A stretch of DNA of 51,284 nucleotides from Pseudomonadota bacterium (lineage in GTDB: Bacteria > Desulfobacterota > Binatia > Binatales > Binataceae). The DNA is taken from assembly GCA_021323675.1 (NCBI GenBank), contig JAJPKP010000050.1, positions 1-51,284 on the forward strand, read 5' to 3'. Under the pieces are notes generated by a model, which did no database searches, was not told the origin of the DNA, and worked only from the letters and a program-made list of their open reading frames with translations. This document shows, piece by piece, positions 25,413-34,452 of the stretch. Each line of letters opens with the position of its first letter. Positions within the stretch are counted from its first letter, which is position 1. The translations under genes and the position numbers were made by a program.

Positions 25413-26135
25413 CTAGCGAGACGCCAGCACCTCGGCGAGATGGCGCACTTCGATCTCGGCGCCGGCGCGGCGCAGCCCTCCGCCGATCTGCATCAGGCAT
25501 CCGCAGTCGTTCGAGACGACAACCTCTGCGCCGCTCTCGCGAATCGCGTTGATCTTGTCTTCGAGCATCGCACCCGAGATATGCGGAAACTTGACTGAAA
25601 AAAGGCCGCCGAACCCGCAGCATTCCTCGCGCTTCGCCACTTCCATCAGGCGGATTCCGTTGACCGCGCTCAGCAGCGCCATCGGCTCCTCGCGCACGTG
25701 CAGCTCGCGCATCAGATGACACGACGGATGATAGGCGACGGCGCGCTCGTAGCGCGCTCCGAGATATTTGACCTTCATGACGCCGACCAGAAATTGCGAG
25801 AACTCGTGAACCCATGGCCTGATCGCGTCGGCCTTCGCTTTCAGGTCCGCGTGGTCCGCAAGCAGGTCGGAATAGAAGATGCGCGTCATGCTGGTGCACG
25901 ATCCCGACGGCACAATAATCGGAGTGTCGGGACGGCAAGCGGCGAGAAACTTCCGCGCCAGCTCGACGGCTTCATCGCGAAAGCCTTCGTTGAACGCCAC
26001 CTGCCCGCAGCAGAACGCGCTTCCAAGGGGGCGCACGCGCAGCCGAAGCCGCTCCAGCACGGTGGCGGCGGCATCATAGACCTCGGGAAAGAACTCCTCG
26101 GCGAGGCAGGTCGAGAACAATTGAACGTCAGTCAT
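25413..26135 (-). CDS. lutA: LutA-type lactate utilisation protein, CCG-domain
   Basis: A 240-residue cysteine-rich protein with two CCG domains: the first around FSTCLAEEFFPEVY and GSAFCCGQVAFNEG, the second around AYHPSCHLMRELHV and ECCGFGGLFSVKFP, then SNDCGCLMQIGG. These bind a heterodisulfide-reductase-like Fe-S cluster. With LutB and LutC it oxidises L-lactate to pyruvate. It is the last gene of the - strand set, overlapping lutC by 8 bases; the order here is B-C-A rather than the A-B-C of Bacillus. Confidence 0.92.
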   Translation of the reverse strand: MTDVQLFSTCLAEEFFPEVYDAAATVLERLRLRVRPLGSAFCCGQVAFNEGFRDEAVELARKFLAACRPDTPIIVPSGSCTSMTRIFYSDLLADHADLKAKADAIRPWVHEFSQFLVGVMKVKYLGARYERAVAYHPSCHLMRELHVREEPMALLSAVNGIRLMEVAKREECCGFGGLFSVKFPHISGAMLEDKINAIRESGAEVVVSNDCGCLMQIGGGLRRAGAEIEVRHLAEVLASR

Positions 26136-26856
26136 CGCGCGGCCATATCACGATCGCGTCGAGCGATTTCGGACCATGCACGCCCATCACGATCCGTTTT
26201 TCGATATCGGCGGTCCGGCTCGGCCCGGTGATGAGCGTAAGACGATGGGCCTGGACGGCATCGGGACCGATTGCCTCGAGCGCGCCGGCGAGATCGGGTT
26301 TAATCCGATCGATCCGCAGGACGACGATGCTCACAGGCGGGAGCAATGTGAGCGACGAAGGCCGATCGGCATCCGAGAGCACGGCGAGCGTGCCGGTCGA
26401 TGCGATCGCGCAGTCGGCCTCCGCCACCGCGCCATCGATGAGAGCCATTCGGGCCTTGAATTCGTTCTTTCCCGGTTTGTTTTCCGCGGCCGCGGCCGGA
26501 TCCTGAGCTACAGGACCCGCGGCAATCGGTCGGGTACGCATCACCTCGATGCCGGCGGCTTCGAGCGCCTGCGCCACGTTATCCAGGTCGCTGGCCACTC
26601 CGCGTCCCAGCGCAACCGACTTGAGGCCGCGCTCGCGAGCGAGCGCGACCACGCATCCCGCCAGTTCTTCCGGCGCGATAGGTCCAATCGCACGTCCGCC
26701 CACGGCTTCAAGCTCGCGCGCAAAGAGGCTTGCGAGTTCCGCGCGATTGCCGCCCGGAGCGGCGGCCGCCGCGGGAACCGGGTTGTGATTGGGGGTGTCG
26801 CGCCACGATGCGAGCGCGTCGCGAACGCGCGCCACGATCGCCTGAAGATCCGCCAT
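26128..26856 (-). CDS. lutC: LutC-type lactate utilisation protein, LUD domain
   Basis: A 242-residue LUD-domain protein: AIASTGTLAVLSDADRPSSLTLLPP and DRIKPDLAGAL, then LITGPSRTADIEKRIVMGVHGP, which is the LUD signature (G-P-S-x-T-x-D-I-x-x-x-x-V-x-G-x-H-G-P). It has an Ala/Pro-rich stretch near residues 24-38. The start lies 2 bases after the lutB stop, and its end overlaps lutA, so all three are one operon. Confidence 0.93.
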   Translation of the reverse strand: MADLQAIVARVRDALASWRDTPNHNPVPAAAAAPGGNRAELASLFARELEAVGGRAIGPIAPEELAGCVVALARERGLKSVALGRGVASDLDNVAQALEAAGIEVMRTRPIAAGPVAQDPAAAAENKPGKNEFKARMALIDGAVAEADCAIASTGTLAVLSDADRPSSLTLLPPVSIVVLRIDRIKPDLAGALEAIGPDAVQAHRLTLITGPSRTADIEKRIVMGVHGPKSLDAIVIWPRDD

Positions 26857-26858
26857 CG

Positions 26859-28283
26859 TCAGGCATCCTCGCGCTCGGCGTTTTTGGCGCGGCGCGGCCT
26901 CGGCAAGGGAAAATCTCTAATCCTGGTCCAGTTGGCGAACGGCGCCGGCATCCTGCGAACCCATCCGCGACGCGCAAACGGCCGCAACGCAATTGCGCCG
27001 ATCCTTCCCAGCATCCTCACCAGCCCCGGATAGCGCGCGATTCGCGCAAACCGGCGCGCACCCGCCCGCGCCCCCGCCGCCGCTCTCGGCCATCCGGGGA
27101 AATTGCGGCTCGACGTTTCCTTCCATCGCAGATGCAGCAAAATGCGCGGGATGTCGATCCTTACGGGACAGACTTCCTTGCATGCCCCGCATAGCGTCGA
27201 AGCGAACGGCAGAGCCGCGGTGGACGGGCCTATCAGGTTCGGACTCACAATCGATCCAATCGGCCCCGGATATGGCGAGCGGTAGGCGTGACCGCCAATA
27301 TGCCGGTAAACCGGGCATACGTTGAGGCACGCGCCGCATCGAATGCAGTACAGCGCCTCGCGCATCACCGGATCGGCAAGCATCGCGCTGCGGCCGTTGT
27401 CGAGGATGACCAGGTGCATTTCGCGCGGTCCGTCCGGCTCTCCCGCGCGGCGCGGACCGCTGATGAAATTTGTGTAGGTAGTGAGCTTCTGGCCGGTAGC
27501 CGTACGCGCCAGCACCTCGAGGAAGTGCGGCACATCGGACAGGCGCGGTATTACCTTCTCGATACCCATCACGGCGATGAAGACGTCGGGCATCGTCGAT
27601 GACATCCGGCCGTTGCCTTCGTTCTCGACCACGATCAGGGTGCCGGTTTCCGCGATCGCGAAATTGACGCCGGTGATCCCGACGTCGGCGCCAAGAAATC
27701 CCTCGCGCAGGCGAGCGCGAGCTTCGGCGGTGAGCTTCTCGGGTTCCGGCGTGTACGGAACGCCGAACTTCTCGTGGAACAGCTCACCGATATCTTCTTT
27801 GGAGAGGTGGATCGCCGGCGTGATGATATGCGAGGGCGGCTCGCGGCGAAGCTGCACGATATATTCGCCGAGATCGGTCTCCAGCACTTCCATCCCGGCC
27901 TGTTCCAGCGCGGGGTTGAGGCCGATCTCCTCGGTGGTCATCGACTTGCCTTTGACCACGCGCCGGGCGCCCGCCTTGCGCGCGACGTCCACGATGTAGT
28001 CGCGGGCCTCATCGGCGCAGGCCGCGGCAAATACTGCGCATCCTCGTTCTTCGAGCTTTCGCGTCAGCTCGACAATAAGTTCATCGAGATGCGCAATCGC
28101 CTCTTCCTTGATTCTCCGCGCTTGCGAGCTTTCCGCTTCGTAAGCGGGGAATTCGGTCCTGGTGTGCGCGAAATGTTCGAGATGACGGGTGCTGGCGTTT
28201 TCGAGCTTGCGTTGCAGCTCGCGATCGGCGGCGCCGCGCTCGCTGGCTTCGAAGAAGTTTCCGGAATTGGGCGACGCCGCCAT
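26859..28283 (-). CDS. lutB: LutB-type iron-sulfur lactate utilisation protein
   Basis: The 474-residue LutB has an N-terminal LUD domain (KGKSMTTEEIGLNPALEQ; GITGVNFAIAETGTLIVVEN) and two [4Fe-4S] ferredoxin motifs (CIRCGACLNVCPVYRHIGG and LCGACKEVCPV). Length agrees with the Bacillus protein (about 476). The C-terminal 90 residues are very Arg/Ala/Pro-rich (RAAAGARAGARRFARIAR), which is more basic than usual. First gene of the lut operon; a transcript from the SirB1 gene 25 bases upstream could extend into it. No lactate permease or GntR-type lut regulator is adjacent. Confidence 0.94.
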   Translation of the reverse strand: MAASPNSGNFFEASERGAADRELQRKLENASTRHLEHFAHTRTEFPAYEAESSQARRIKEEAIAHLDELIVELTRKLEERGCAVFAAACADEARDYIVDVARKAGARRVVKGKSMTTEEIGLNPALEQAGMEVLETDLGEYIVQLRREPPSHIITPAIHLSKEDIGELFHEKFGVPYTPEPEKLTAEARARLREGFLGADVGITGVNFAIAETGTLIVVENEGNGRMSSTMPDVFIAVMGIEKVIPRLSDVPHFLEVLARTATGQKLTTYTNFISGPRRAGEPDGPREMHLVILDNGRSAMLADPVMREALYCIRCGACLNVCPVYRHIGGHAYRSPYPGPIGSIVSPNLIGPSTAALPFASTLCGACKEVCPVRIDIPRILLHLRWKETSSRNFPGWPRAAAGARAGARRFARIARYPGLVRMLGRIGAIALRPFARRGWVRRMPAPFANWTRIRDFPLPRPRRAKNAEREDA

Positions 28284-28308
28284 CGACGGATTGTCCGGAT
28301 TCGAGCGT

Positions 28309-29145
28309 CTAGTTGATCAGCGAAACCTGGCGAACCAGGCGCAGCACCGCTTCGCGCGCGACTTCGGCGCCGGGATGCTCCGGCGCAAGCGAGAGAAAGC
28401 TCTGAAAGTCATCGAGCGCCGCCTTGAAGCATTCCAGCCGCTCGTAAACCTGTCCGCGTTCGGCAAGATCCTCGACCGCGCGCGGGTCCAGCATCAGAAT
28501 CCGATCGAGCGCTCCGAGCGCGCGCGGCCAGTCCGATTCGCCCGCATAGATCCCTTTCAGATTGCGCAGCACTCGCACCAGGATTTGCCTTGCACCCGCG
28601 CTCTTGAGCAGAGCCGGATGCAGTTCGACGGGCTGATTGTAGATCTGCGCGAGCCGCGCCTTGATCTGTTCGAGGCTCAGGATTGCGCCGCCGTAAAAAG
28701 GATCGATTATCAGCTCGCCGCGCTCATCCACCGCCTTGACCAGAAAATGCGTCGGAAACGATACGCCGAACAGGTTCAGTCCCAGGCGGCGTCCCACCTC
28801 CAGATATACGATCGACAGGGTGATCGGGATGCCGAGGCGGCGGTTGAGAACTTCGTTAAGGAAGGAATTGCGCGGGTCCGAGTACGCGTCGCGATTTCCT
28901 TCGAATCCTTTCTGCTCGAACAGAAAATGGGAGAGAAGCTGGATTTTCTCGACGGTGTCGTCGCCGGCGCTTACGATCGGCTCCGCCTCGCGCGCCAGCT
29001 CCGCGAATTTGTCGATGTAATGATCGACGTCAAGGTCGGGATATTCCTCCTTGGCGATCAGGAGTGCGCCGCGCGCCAGGGGCACCGGCTCGCGCGCTGC
29101 CAGCATCGAGAACTCGCGCCGTGCGTCGTTCATCTCATCCACCAT
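28309..29145 (-). CDS. SirB1-type protein: transglutaminase-like domain plus tetratricopeptide repeats
   Basis: A 278-residue cytoplasmic protein of the SirB1 (YchA) family. The central core has EGNRDAYSDPRNSFLNEVLNRR, GIPITLSIVYLEVGRRLGL, GVSFPTHFLVK and LIIDPFYGGA, typical of the transglut_core2 domain, in which the usual catalytic cysteine is commonly absent; in this copy the corresponding positions show N/S and H, and no Cys. C-terminal residues 190-265 form TPR helices (ALGALDRILMLDPRAVEDLAERG). GGAGG stands five bases before the ATG. Molecular role is unknown in general. Confidence 0.9.
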   Translation of the reverse strand: MVDEMNDARREFSMLAAREPVPLARGALLIAKEEYPDLDVDHYIDKFAELAREAEPIVSAGDDTVEKIQLLSHFLFEQKGFEGNRDAYSDPRNSFLNEVLNRRLGIPITLSIVYLEVGRRLGLNLFGVSFPTHFLVKAVDERGELIIDPFYGGAILSLEQIKARLAQIYNQPVELHPALLKSAGARQILVRVLRNLKGIYAGESDWPRALGALDRILMLDPRAVEDLAERGQVYERLECFKAALDDFQSFLSLAPEHPGAEVAREAVLRLVRQVSLIN

Positions 29146-29186
29146 CGCCCTCCAGTCTTTACTTGCGCGCCGCGTTTGACAAGCGT

Positions 29187-30302
29187 TCAGGATGCGATTC
29201 GAGCGAGCGCGGCGCGAATTTCTTCCACCACCGCCGCGTCAGTCTCGCGCCTGAGCGCGCTCTCGAGAGCGCGGCGGGCGGCGCTTCCGCCAAGTTCGCC
29301 GAGCGCCCACGCCGAGTGCGAGCGGACGAGGGCTTCCGGCTCGCGATCCATCGTGCGCGCCAGGGCCGCAACCGCGTCGCGGTTTCCGGTGTTACCCAGG
29401 ACGACCGCGGCATTGCGAAGCAGCCCGCGCCGTTTCGCGCGCTTCACCGCGCTTTTGGTGAAACGCGCGGCGAACGCGGCGTCATCCAGCGCCATCACGT
29501 CCGGAAGATAGGGCATCAACCCATAGTCATCGTCATCGCGGCCCGCTTCGTTCCACGGGCAAACTTCCTGGCAGATGTCGCATCCAAACAGCCACATTCC
29601 GATCTTCGGGCGCAGATCGCGCGGGATAGGGCCGCGGTTCTCGATTGTCAGATACGAGATGCACACTCGCGGCTCCATCAGGTGGCCATCCGCGAGTGCG
29701 CCGGTCGGACACAGGTCCAGGCATCGGCGGCAGGTTCCGCAATGATCGCGATATGGCGCATCCGCCGCATCCAGCTCCACGTCAGTGAAAATTTCGGCAA
29801 GAAAGAAGTATGAACCCCGATCCCGCGTGAGCAGCATCGTGTTCCTGCCAACCCATCCGAGATACGCCCGCGCGGCCCATTCCCGCTCGAACACCGGGCC
29901 CGTATCCACATAGGTTCGGGTCACCGCGCCCGGACGATTCGACTCGATTTGCGCCGCGACCCTGCGCGCCGCCTTTAGGACAACGTCGTGGTAGTCGCGC
30001 CCCATCGCGTAGGCGGCAATCCGGCCCCTGAGCTCCAACCGCCAATCCGCGCGCGGACGCGGCGGAGGATCGTAAGTCCATCCGAGACTGACGATCGTGC
30101 GAAACCGCGGGTCCATCGCGCGCGGGTCGAGGCGCCGCTGCGGGTCGCGCGCCAGGTAGCTCATCGAGCCTTGACGACCCTCCGCGAGCCATCGCGAGAA
30201 GAACTCCTCTCGGTCGCCAAGCCGCTCGACCCTGGCGAAACCGGCCAGAGCAAACCCGGCTTCTCTGGCTGCGCGCCTGATGATTTCCTCGAGGCTGGTC
30301 AC
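29187..30302 (-). CDS. queG: Epoxyqueuosine reductase QueG
   Basis: QueG reduces epoxyqueuosine to queuosine in tRNA, using cobalamin and two [4Fe-4S] clusters. The 371-residue protein has the N-terminal DUF1730 part (YPDPPPRP-like YDPPPRP, GRIAAYAMGRDYHDVV, YVDTGPVFEREWAARAYLGWVGRNTML), clusters CGTCRRCLDLCPTGAL and CDICQEVCPWN, and a C-terminal HEAT-like repeat pair (RNAAVVLGNTGNRDAVAALA; SHSAWALGELGGSAARRALE). Start is GTG 30302 with a weak ribosome site. It diverges from the Fe-S carrier gene. Confidence 0.95.
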   Translation of the reverse strand: MTSLEEIIRRAAREAGFALAGFARVERLGDREEFFSRWLAEGRQGSMSYLARDPQRRLDPRAMDPRFRTIVSLGWTYDPPPRPRADWRLELRGRIAAYAMGRDYHDVVLKAARRVAAQIESNRPGAVTRTYVDTGPVFEREWAARAYLGWVGRNTMLLTRDRGSYFFLAEIFTDVELDAADAPYRDHCGTCRRCLDLCPTGALADGHLMEPRVCISYLTIENRGPIPRDLRPKIGMWLFGCDICQEVCPWNEAGRDDDDYGLMPYLPDVMALDDAAFAARFTKSAVKRAKRRGLLRNAAVVLGNTGNRDAVAALARTMDREPEALVRSHSAWALGELGGSAARRALESALRRETDAAVVEEIRAALARIAS

Positions 30303-30438
30303 GGGTGAGAAAAGCCTAGCATTTTCAAGCGATAAGCATCTTATGGAATAGTGGACCCATTGACTCCAGATTTGCCAATTATTAGTTTCGGATCAGCGGC
30401 AATCCGCGATTGTTAAGCGCAACTGCTCGGAGGATTAG

Positions 30439-30822
30439 ATGGCCGGCGAAGCCCATCAGGAAACTGACTCTCCCAGGATCGACAACTCCGCTCTCCCGGA
30501 CGTGAAGCTCACTCCGAAAGCGATCGAGATGGTGCGCAAGATGCACGCCAAGGAGGGCCTGGGTCCCGACAAGGGCTTGCGGATCGGCGTGGTCGGCGGA
30601 GGATGCTCCGGGTTTCAGTATCAGCTCAATTTCGATAGCGAAAAAGAGGGCGACCGGGTCGTCACGCTTGACGGCGTGCGGGTGTTGGTCGATGACTTCT
30701 CGCTTCCGTACATCGCAGGCACCACGCTCGATTATGTTGAAGGGCTGCATGGCGCGGGTTTTCGCTTCGATAATCCGCGTGCGTCGCGAACCTGCGGCTG
30801 CGGATCATCGTTCAGCGCGTAA
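30439..30822 (+). CDS. A-type iron-sulfur carrier (ErpA/IscA family)
   Basis: The 127-residue protein has the conserved cluster-binding cysteines Cys56 (GGGCSGFQY) and Cys119/Cys121 (TCGCGSSFSA) and the central VDDFSLPYIAGTTLDYVEGL. A-type carriers hand [2Fe-2S] or [4Fe-4S] clusters to apo-proteins; the SSFSA ending and DFSLPYI read closer to ErpA than IscA. There is an N-terminal extension of about 20 residues. GGAGG is six bases before the ATG. It diverges from queG, a Fe-S enzyme, and is followed by a strong terminator, so it is monocistronic. Confidence 0.92.
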   Translation: MAGEAHQETDSPRIDNSALPDVKLTPKAIEMVRKMHAKEGLGPDKGLRIGVVGGGCSGFQYQLNFDSEKEGDRVVTLDGVRVLVDDFSLPYIAGTTLDYVEGLHGAGFRFDNPRASRTCGCGSSFSA

Positions 30823-30848
30823 GAAAATTTCTGATTTCTCTCCCTAAA

Positions 30849-30878
30849 GGGCCGCATCGCGATGCGGCCCTTTTTTTT
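30849..30878 (+). terminator. Rho-independent terminator of the A-type carrier gene
   Basis: A perfect self-complementary stem, GGGCCGCATCG against its exact complement (30849-30870), is followed by eight T (30871-30878), 26 bases after the stop codon. This is the clearest terminator in the window. Confidence 0.95.
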
Positions 30879-30963
30879 GTCCCCTGCCATGCGCTTCGTG
30901 CCGGAAGATCGACGGACTTGACCGCGCCGAGGCCTGCGCCGCTTGTGTTAGACTGCGCCGGCG

Positions 30964-31518
30964 ATGCTCTCCGCGATATTGAACCTGCTCTCGCCCGCCC
31001 GGCGCAGATTTATGCGGGAATGCGGGAAGCCGGCAGCGGCCAGGCTGCGCGAGCGGCTCCTTGAGGCTGGCTCGCAGCGGGCGATCGCGTTCTTTTCGAT
31101 TCTGCTCGATGCGAACCTCGAGTTCCTCGCCTTCGCGCTCTCGCCTCAGGGTCCTCTGGCGTCCCTGGGAAAGCAGGCAAACTCCGATGCCGTTGAAGCG
31201 TGTCTTGCCGCGATGCTGCTTTTCTCGGTGCACCTGTTCGCCCGCGAGGAATTCGCGAACAACGAGAGCGAGTTGATCCCGCTGATGGCCGCGATTGCGC
31301 GGCTTACGCCGATGAAAGTGATGCTCCGGCGCGACAGCCTGCGCAAAGCGCCGCGCTCCGAGGAGTGGATGCTTTACACCTGGATGGTGGAGGCGCTGGG
31401 TGGACAAAAGCCCGCCTACGACGGCGAACTCGAGCGGCGCTTCAGCTACAATTACCTGGCTTACATCGGGCAATATCGCTCGATTATCGAACGCGAAGCG
31501 GCGCGCCCTGAAGAGTGA
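30964..31518 (+). CDS. Uncharacterised helical protein
   Basis: I do not recognise this 184-residue protein. It is predicted mostly helical with no signal peptide; a mildly hydrophobic stretch (VEACLAAMLLFSVHLFA) is too weak to call a membrane segment. Features are a basic N-terminus (LLSPARRRFMRECGKPAAARLRERL), repeated Glu/Asn near EEFANNESELIPL and the end YNYLAYIGQYRSIIEREA. It starts about 85 bases after the terminator and ends 28 bases before fabG, so the two are probably co-transcribed. Base use agrees with the neighbouring genes, supporting a real CDS. Confidence 0.7.
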   Translation: MLSAILNLLSPARRRFMRECGKPAAARLRERLLEAGSQRAIAFFSILLDANLEFLAFALSPQGPLASLGKQANSDAVEACLAAMLLFSVHLFAREEFANNESELIPLMAAIARLTPMKVMLRRDSLRKAPRSEEWMLYTWMVEALGGQKPAYDGELERRFSYNYLAYIGQYRSIIEREAARPEE

Positions 31519-31546
31519 CGCCGCGCAACAGACACGGAGATCGGAC

Positions 31547-32293
31547 GTGAAGGACCTCGAGGGCAAGGGAATTATCGTAACCGGCGCAACACGCGGAATC
31601 GGCCGGGCTATCGCGCTGGAATGCGCTCGCCGCGGAGCCAACGTCGCGTTCAACTTCGTCAAAAGCGAGGCGCAGGCCGAGGAGCTAAAGGGCGAAATTG
31701 AAAAGCTGGGAGTTAAGGCCCTCGCCTTCAAGTGCGATGTCGGCGATCTGAAGGCGGTGCGCGAGATGGTCAACGCCGTTAAAAAAGAGTTCGGCTCGAT
31801 CGACGGCCTGGTCAATAACGCCGGCCTCACCCGCGACAAGGTCATCGTGATGATGTCGGAGGACGACTGGAACGAAGTCATCCGCACCAATCTGACCGGT
31901 GCATTCAACTTCGTGCGCGCCGCCGCGTTCATCATGATGAAGGCGAAACGCGGTGCGATCCTTAACATCACCTCGGTCAGCGGTCTGATTGGCCTTCCGG
32001 GCCAGGCGAACTATTCCGCTTCCAAGGCCGGTCTTATCGGCCTTACCAAATCGCTCGCAAAAGAACTCGGCCGCCTCGGTGTCCGCGTCAACGCCCTTGC
32101 CCTGGGCTTCGTCGAAACCGACATGACCGCCGTCCTGCCCGAGGAGAACAAGAAGCAGGCGCTCGACATGATCCCGCTCGGCCGGTTTGGAAAGGTCGAT
32201 GACGTCGCGCCGATGGCGGCATTTCTGCTGTCGGACGCCGCCAGCTACGTGACGGGAGCCGTGATCAACGTCGACGGCGGCCTCGCGATGTAG
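31547..32293 (+). CDS. fabG: 3-oxoacyl-[ACP] reductase FabG-type SDR
   Basis: A 248-residue short-chain dehydrogenase: VTGATRGIGRAIALE (NADP-binding), NNAGLTRDKVIVMMSEDDWN, ITSVSGLIGLPGQANYSASK (Ser-Tyr-Lys triad), NALALGFVETDMT and the C-terminal ASYVTGAVINVDGG. The NAGLTRD segment and length match FabG closely, so fatty-acid synthesis (or PHA precursor supply) is the likely role. GTG 31547 is taken because it follows GGAGA at the right distance and begins at the family's N-terminus; the long upstream extension of the frame overlaps the previous gene and has no homology. Confidence 0.92.
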   Translation: MKDLEGKGIIVTGATRGIGRAIALECARRGANVAFNFVKSEAQAEELKGEIEKLGVKALAFKCDVGDLKAVREMVNAVKKEFGSIDGLVNNAGLTRDKVIVMMSEDDWNEVIRTNLTGAFNFVRAAAFIMMKAKRGAILNITSVSGLIGLPGQANYSASKAGLIGLTKSLAKELGRLGVRVNALALGFVETDMTAVLPEENKKQALDMIPLGRFGKVDDVAPMAAFLLSDAASYVTGAVINVDGGLAM

Positions 32294-32309
32294 GCGAAGG
32301 CTTGGGCGC

Positions 32310-34373
32310 TCAATGCCCCGGGGCGTGGCCCCACTGCGCGGCGCACGAAAGGATGTCTATCGCCTGGTCGCGCTCAACAGCGCGGAACTTGTCCAGAAAT
32401 GCCGCGTCGATCTCGCGCGCCGGTGAGGGTTCGTGCGCGCGGCGCCATCGATTGTACGCGTCGGGACCGCCGTTGTACGCCGCGTATACCGATCGCGCCA
32501 GAGCGGTCGAATCGAGGCGGCCCGGATCGACCTTGGGGCGCGCCAGCACTTGGCCGGTCATCTCCATCAGGATTTCCGTCCCGGCGCCGGCATTGTAGAG
32601 CACGTCCCACTTAAGCTTCTCCAGGTTGTAGAACCCGCGCCAGACGTACTTGTTTACCTGCATCAGGCCGATGTCGCCGCTGGAGCTTTCCAGCCAGGTG
32701 ACTCGATCTCCTCGCCTTACAAACTGCCTCCAGCAGCTCTCCTGCCAGGCCGCGCTTTTCACCAGGTCCCGGAATGCGCCGCGAAAGCGAGGATCAAGAT
32801 CCGACTCTCTGAGCTGCCGTTCGATGCTCAGTTCCAGCAGGCGCGCCATGTCGCTTCGATAGCCGTCGGCATTGCTCTCATCGACGACCGCCCGCCTGAG
32901 GCGAGTGGCGATTTGCTTGAGCTGTGGAACAATCTCCCCGACCTCGCTCGCACAGGCCTCGCGCGGCTCGATGAGCGACCACGGCAACCGGAACCATCGC
33001 CATGCTTGCGGCGATGGCGGGGCCCCATCGGGAGTGGGACCTGCGGTCGGCGGCGCCGGCGAAGGAGACTCGGTGGGCGATGGCGCCGCTGCGGGCTCGC
33101 TCTCTGGAGGGCTCGACAGCGGGCCGGCGGGGAGGCCGAGCAGACCGCGCAATATCGGATCTTCCGCGAAATCAAAATGCAGGGGGTCCCCGGTCGCGGA
33201 CGGCGCCATAATATGGGCGAGGCGGCGCAGGTCGTCGGCCGAGATGCGCATCCCAAGGGCAGGCGCAGCCTGGTCCAGCGCAAAAAGCGCATCGCCCGCG
33301 GAGATGAACGACAAAAACTCGAGGCTGCGAGCGCCCAATTGTCCGCGCCGCGCCGCTGACCGCACCGCCACGCCGAGCTTCTGCCAGGTATCAAGGAACA
33401 GGATGCGCACCGGGTCGGGCCCCGATTCCGCCGGTGGTTTTGCGAGCGCGTCGGCCAGCCGATAGCGGCTGTTCAGAAGAATCTGCAGCAGTTCGCCGCG
33501 AAACTGCCTATCGCCAACCGTAGTGCCAAGTTGCTTGATTGCGAAGACAAGAAAGGCGTCCCATTTGTCCAGCTCTCTCTGGAAGGCCTGAATCTCCTCA
33601 GGGGTTGGTTGGGCGGGCGTGGCGCTCGGACCGGCCTCGGGAACGTCTGGAACCGTGATCAGCAACGTTATCCTGACGCCATCGTCGGTCGCATCGGCCC
33701 CCGGTTCGGTCCGCAGGGTCGCCACGGCCTTTCGAATTCTGTCCGCGACCGTTGGAGTCGATGCCGCCTCGGCGAGCGTGGCGAGTTGCTGAATTGCGGG
33801 ATTCAGGTCATAGGAAAAGGTCTCGATGCGCGGAATCAGGTATTGCTTGATGAGGTCGAATCCCTTGCCGGCGATCAACGTCTTTTCATGATGGATGTCG
33901 TAGAGATTCATGTCCTGAATGTGCAGCATCAGCCTGACCCCGCCCGTCAGGTAAGGCTGCGATTCCGCCTCGACGATGCCGCTCCACGCGAGCGGACTGA
34001 CGCATTGCCCGGCGAGCGCGACCCCGAGGCTCAGGCTTGCGCCGGTTTCAAGCTTCACGCGGGCGCCCGATCGCGAGAACGAGGGATTTTCGGCATAGAG
34101 GAATTGGCAATCATCGCTTCCATTCCACAGCGGAGCGCGGCCGCCAGGGGCCGTGTAGAGCTGGCTTCGAATCGCCTCGGTCAGGGTGAGATAATCGATA
34201 GTGAGCGGCACGCGAACTTCGCCGGCCTGCGCGCGGCCGGCGCCGAAGACCGCGAGGGCGAATGCCGCAACAAGCAGGATCGTCGCGCGCCGCACGCCCG
34301 CGAAGAGCTGGCGGCGATTGTCAAGAACATTCACGTGAAGAATCTTTTTCGTCTGGCATTGCGACCCTGACAA
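32310..34373 (-). CDS. Exported lytic transglycosylase with large unknown N-terminal region
   Basis: The C-terminal part of this up to 687-residue protein is an SLT domain: AAWQESCWRQF with catalytic Glu545, SSGDIGLMQVN, YVWRGFYNLEKL, NAGAGTEILM and VYAAYNGGPDAYNRW. It cleaves peptidoglycan between MurNAc and GlcNAc. A signal peptide (ATILLVAAFALAVFGAGRAQA) precedes a ~400-residue region of unknown fold, and a Pro/Ser-rich linker (about 430-480) joins the two, as if spanning the periplasm or the wall. Start is uncertain: TTG 34373, GTG 34334 or GTG 34295, the last giving the most compact signal peptide. It ends 16 bases from the fabG stop, tail to tail. Confidence 0.85.
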   Translation of the reverse strand: MSGSQCQTKKILHVNVLDNRRQLFAGVRRATILLVAAFALAVFGAGRAQAGEVRVPLTIDYLTLTEAIRSQLYTAPGGRAPLWNGSDDCQFLYAENPSFSRSGARVKLETGASLSLGVALAGQCVSPLAWSGIVEAESQPYLTGGVRLMLHIQDMNLYDIHHEKTLIAGKGFDLIKQYLIPRIETFSYDLNPAIQQLATLAEAASTPTVADRIRKAVATLRTEPGADATDDGVRITLLITVPDVPEAGPSATPAQPTPEEIQAFQRELDKWDAFLVFAIKQLGTTVGDRQFRGELLQILLNSRYRLADALAKPPAESGPDPVRILFLDTWQKLGVAVRSAARRGQLGARSLEFLSFISAGDALFALDQAAPALGMRISADDLRRLAHIMAPSATGDPLHFDFAEDPILRGLLGLPAGPLSSPPESEPAAAPSPTESPSPAPPTAGPTPDGAPPSPQAWRWFRLPWSLIEPREACASEVGEIVPQLKQIATRLRRAVVDESNADGYRSDMARLLELSIERQLRESDLDPRFRGAFRDLVKSAAWQESCWRQFVRRGDRVTWLESSSGDIGLMQVNKYVWRGFYNLEKLKWDVLYNAGAGTEILMEMTGQVLARPKVDPGRLDSTALARSVYAAYNGGPDAYNRWRRAHEPSPAREIDAAFLDKFRAVERDQAIDILSCAAQWGHAPGH

Positions 34374-34452
34374 GGAACCTTAAGTCAACCACTTTAGCGG
34401 TTCGATTTCGCCTTGAAAGGATTTTTCCCTTACGATAATTGCGGATCGAGAG

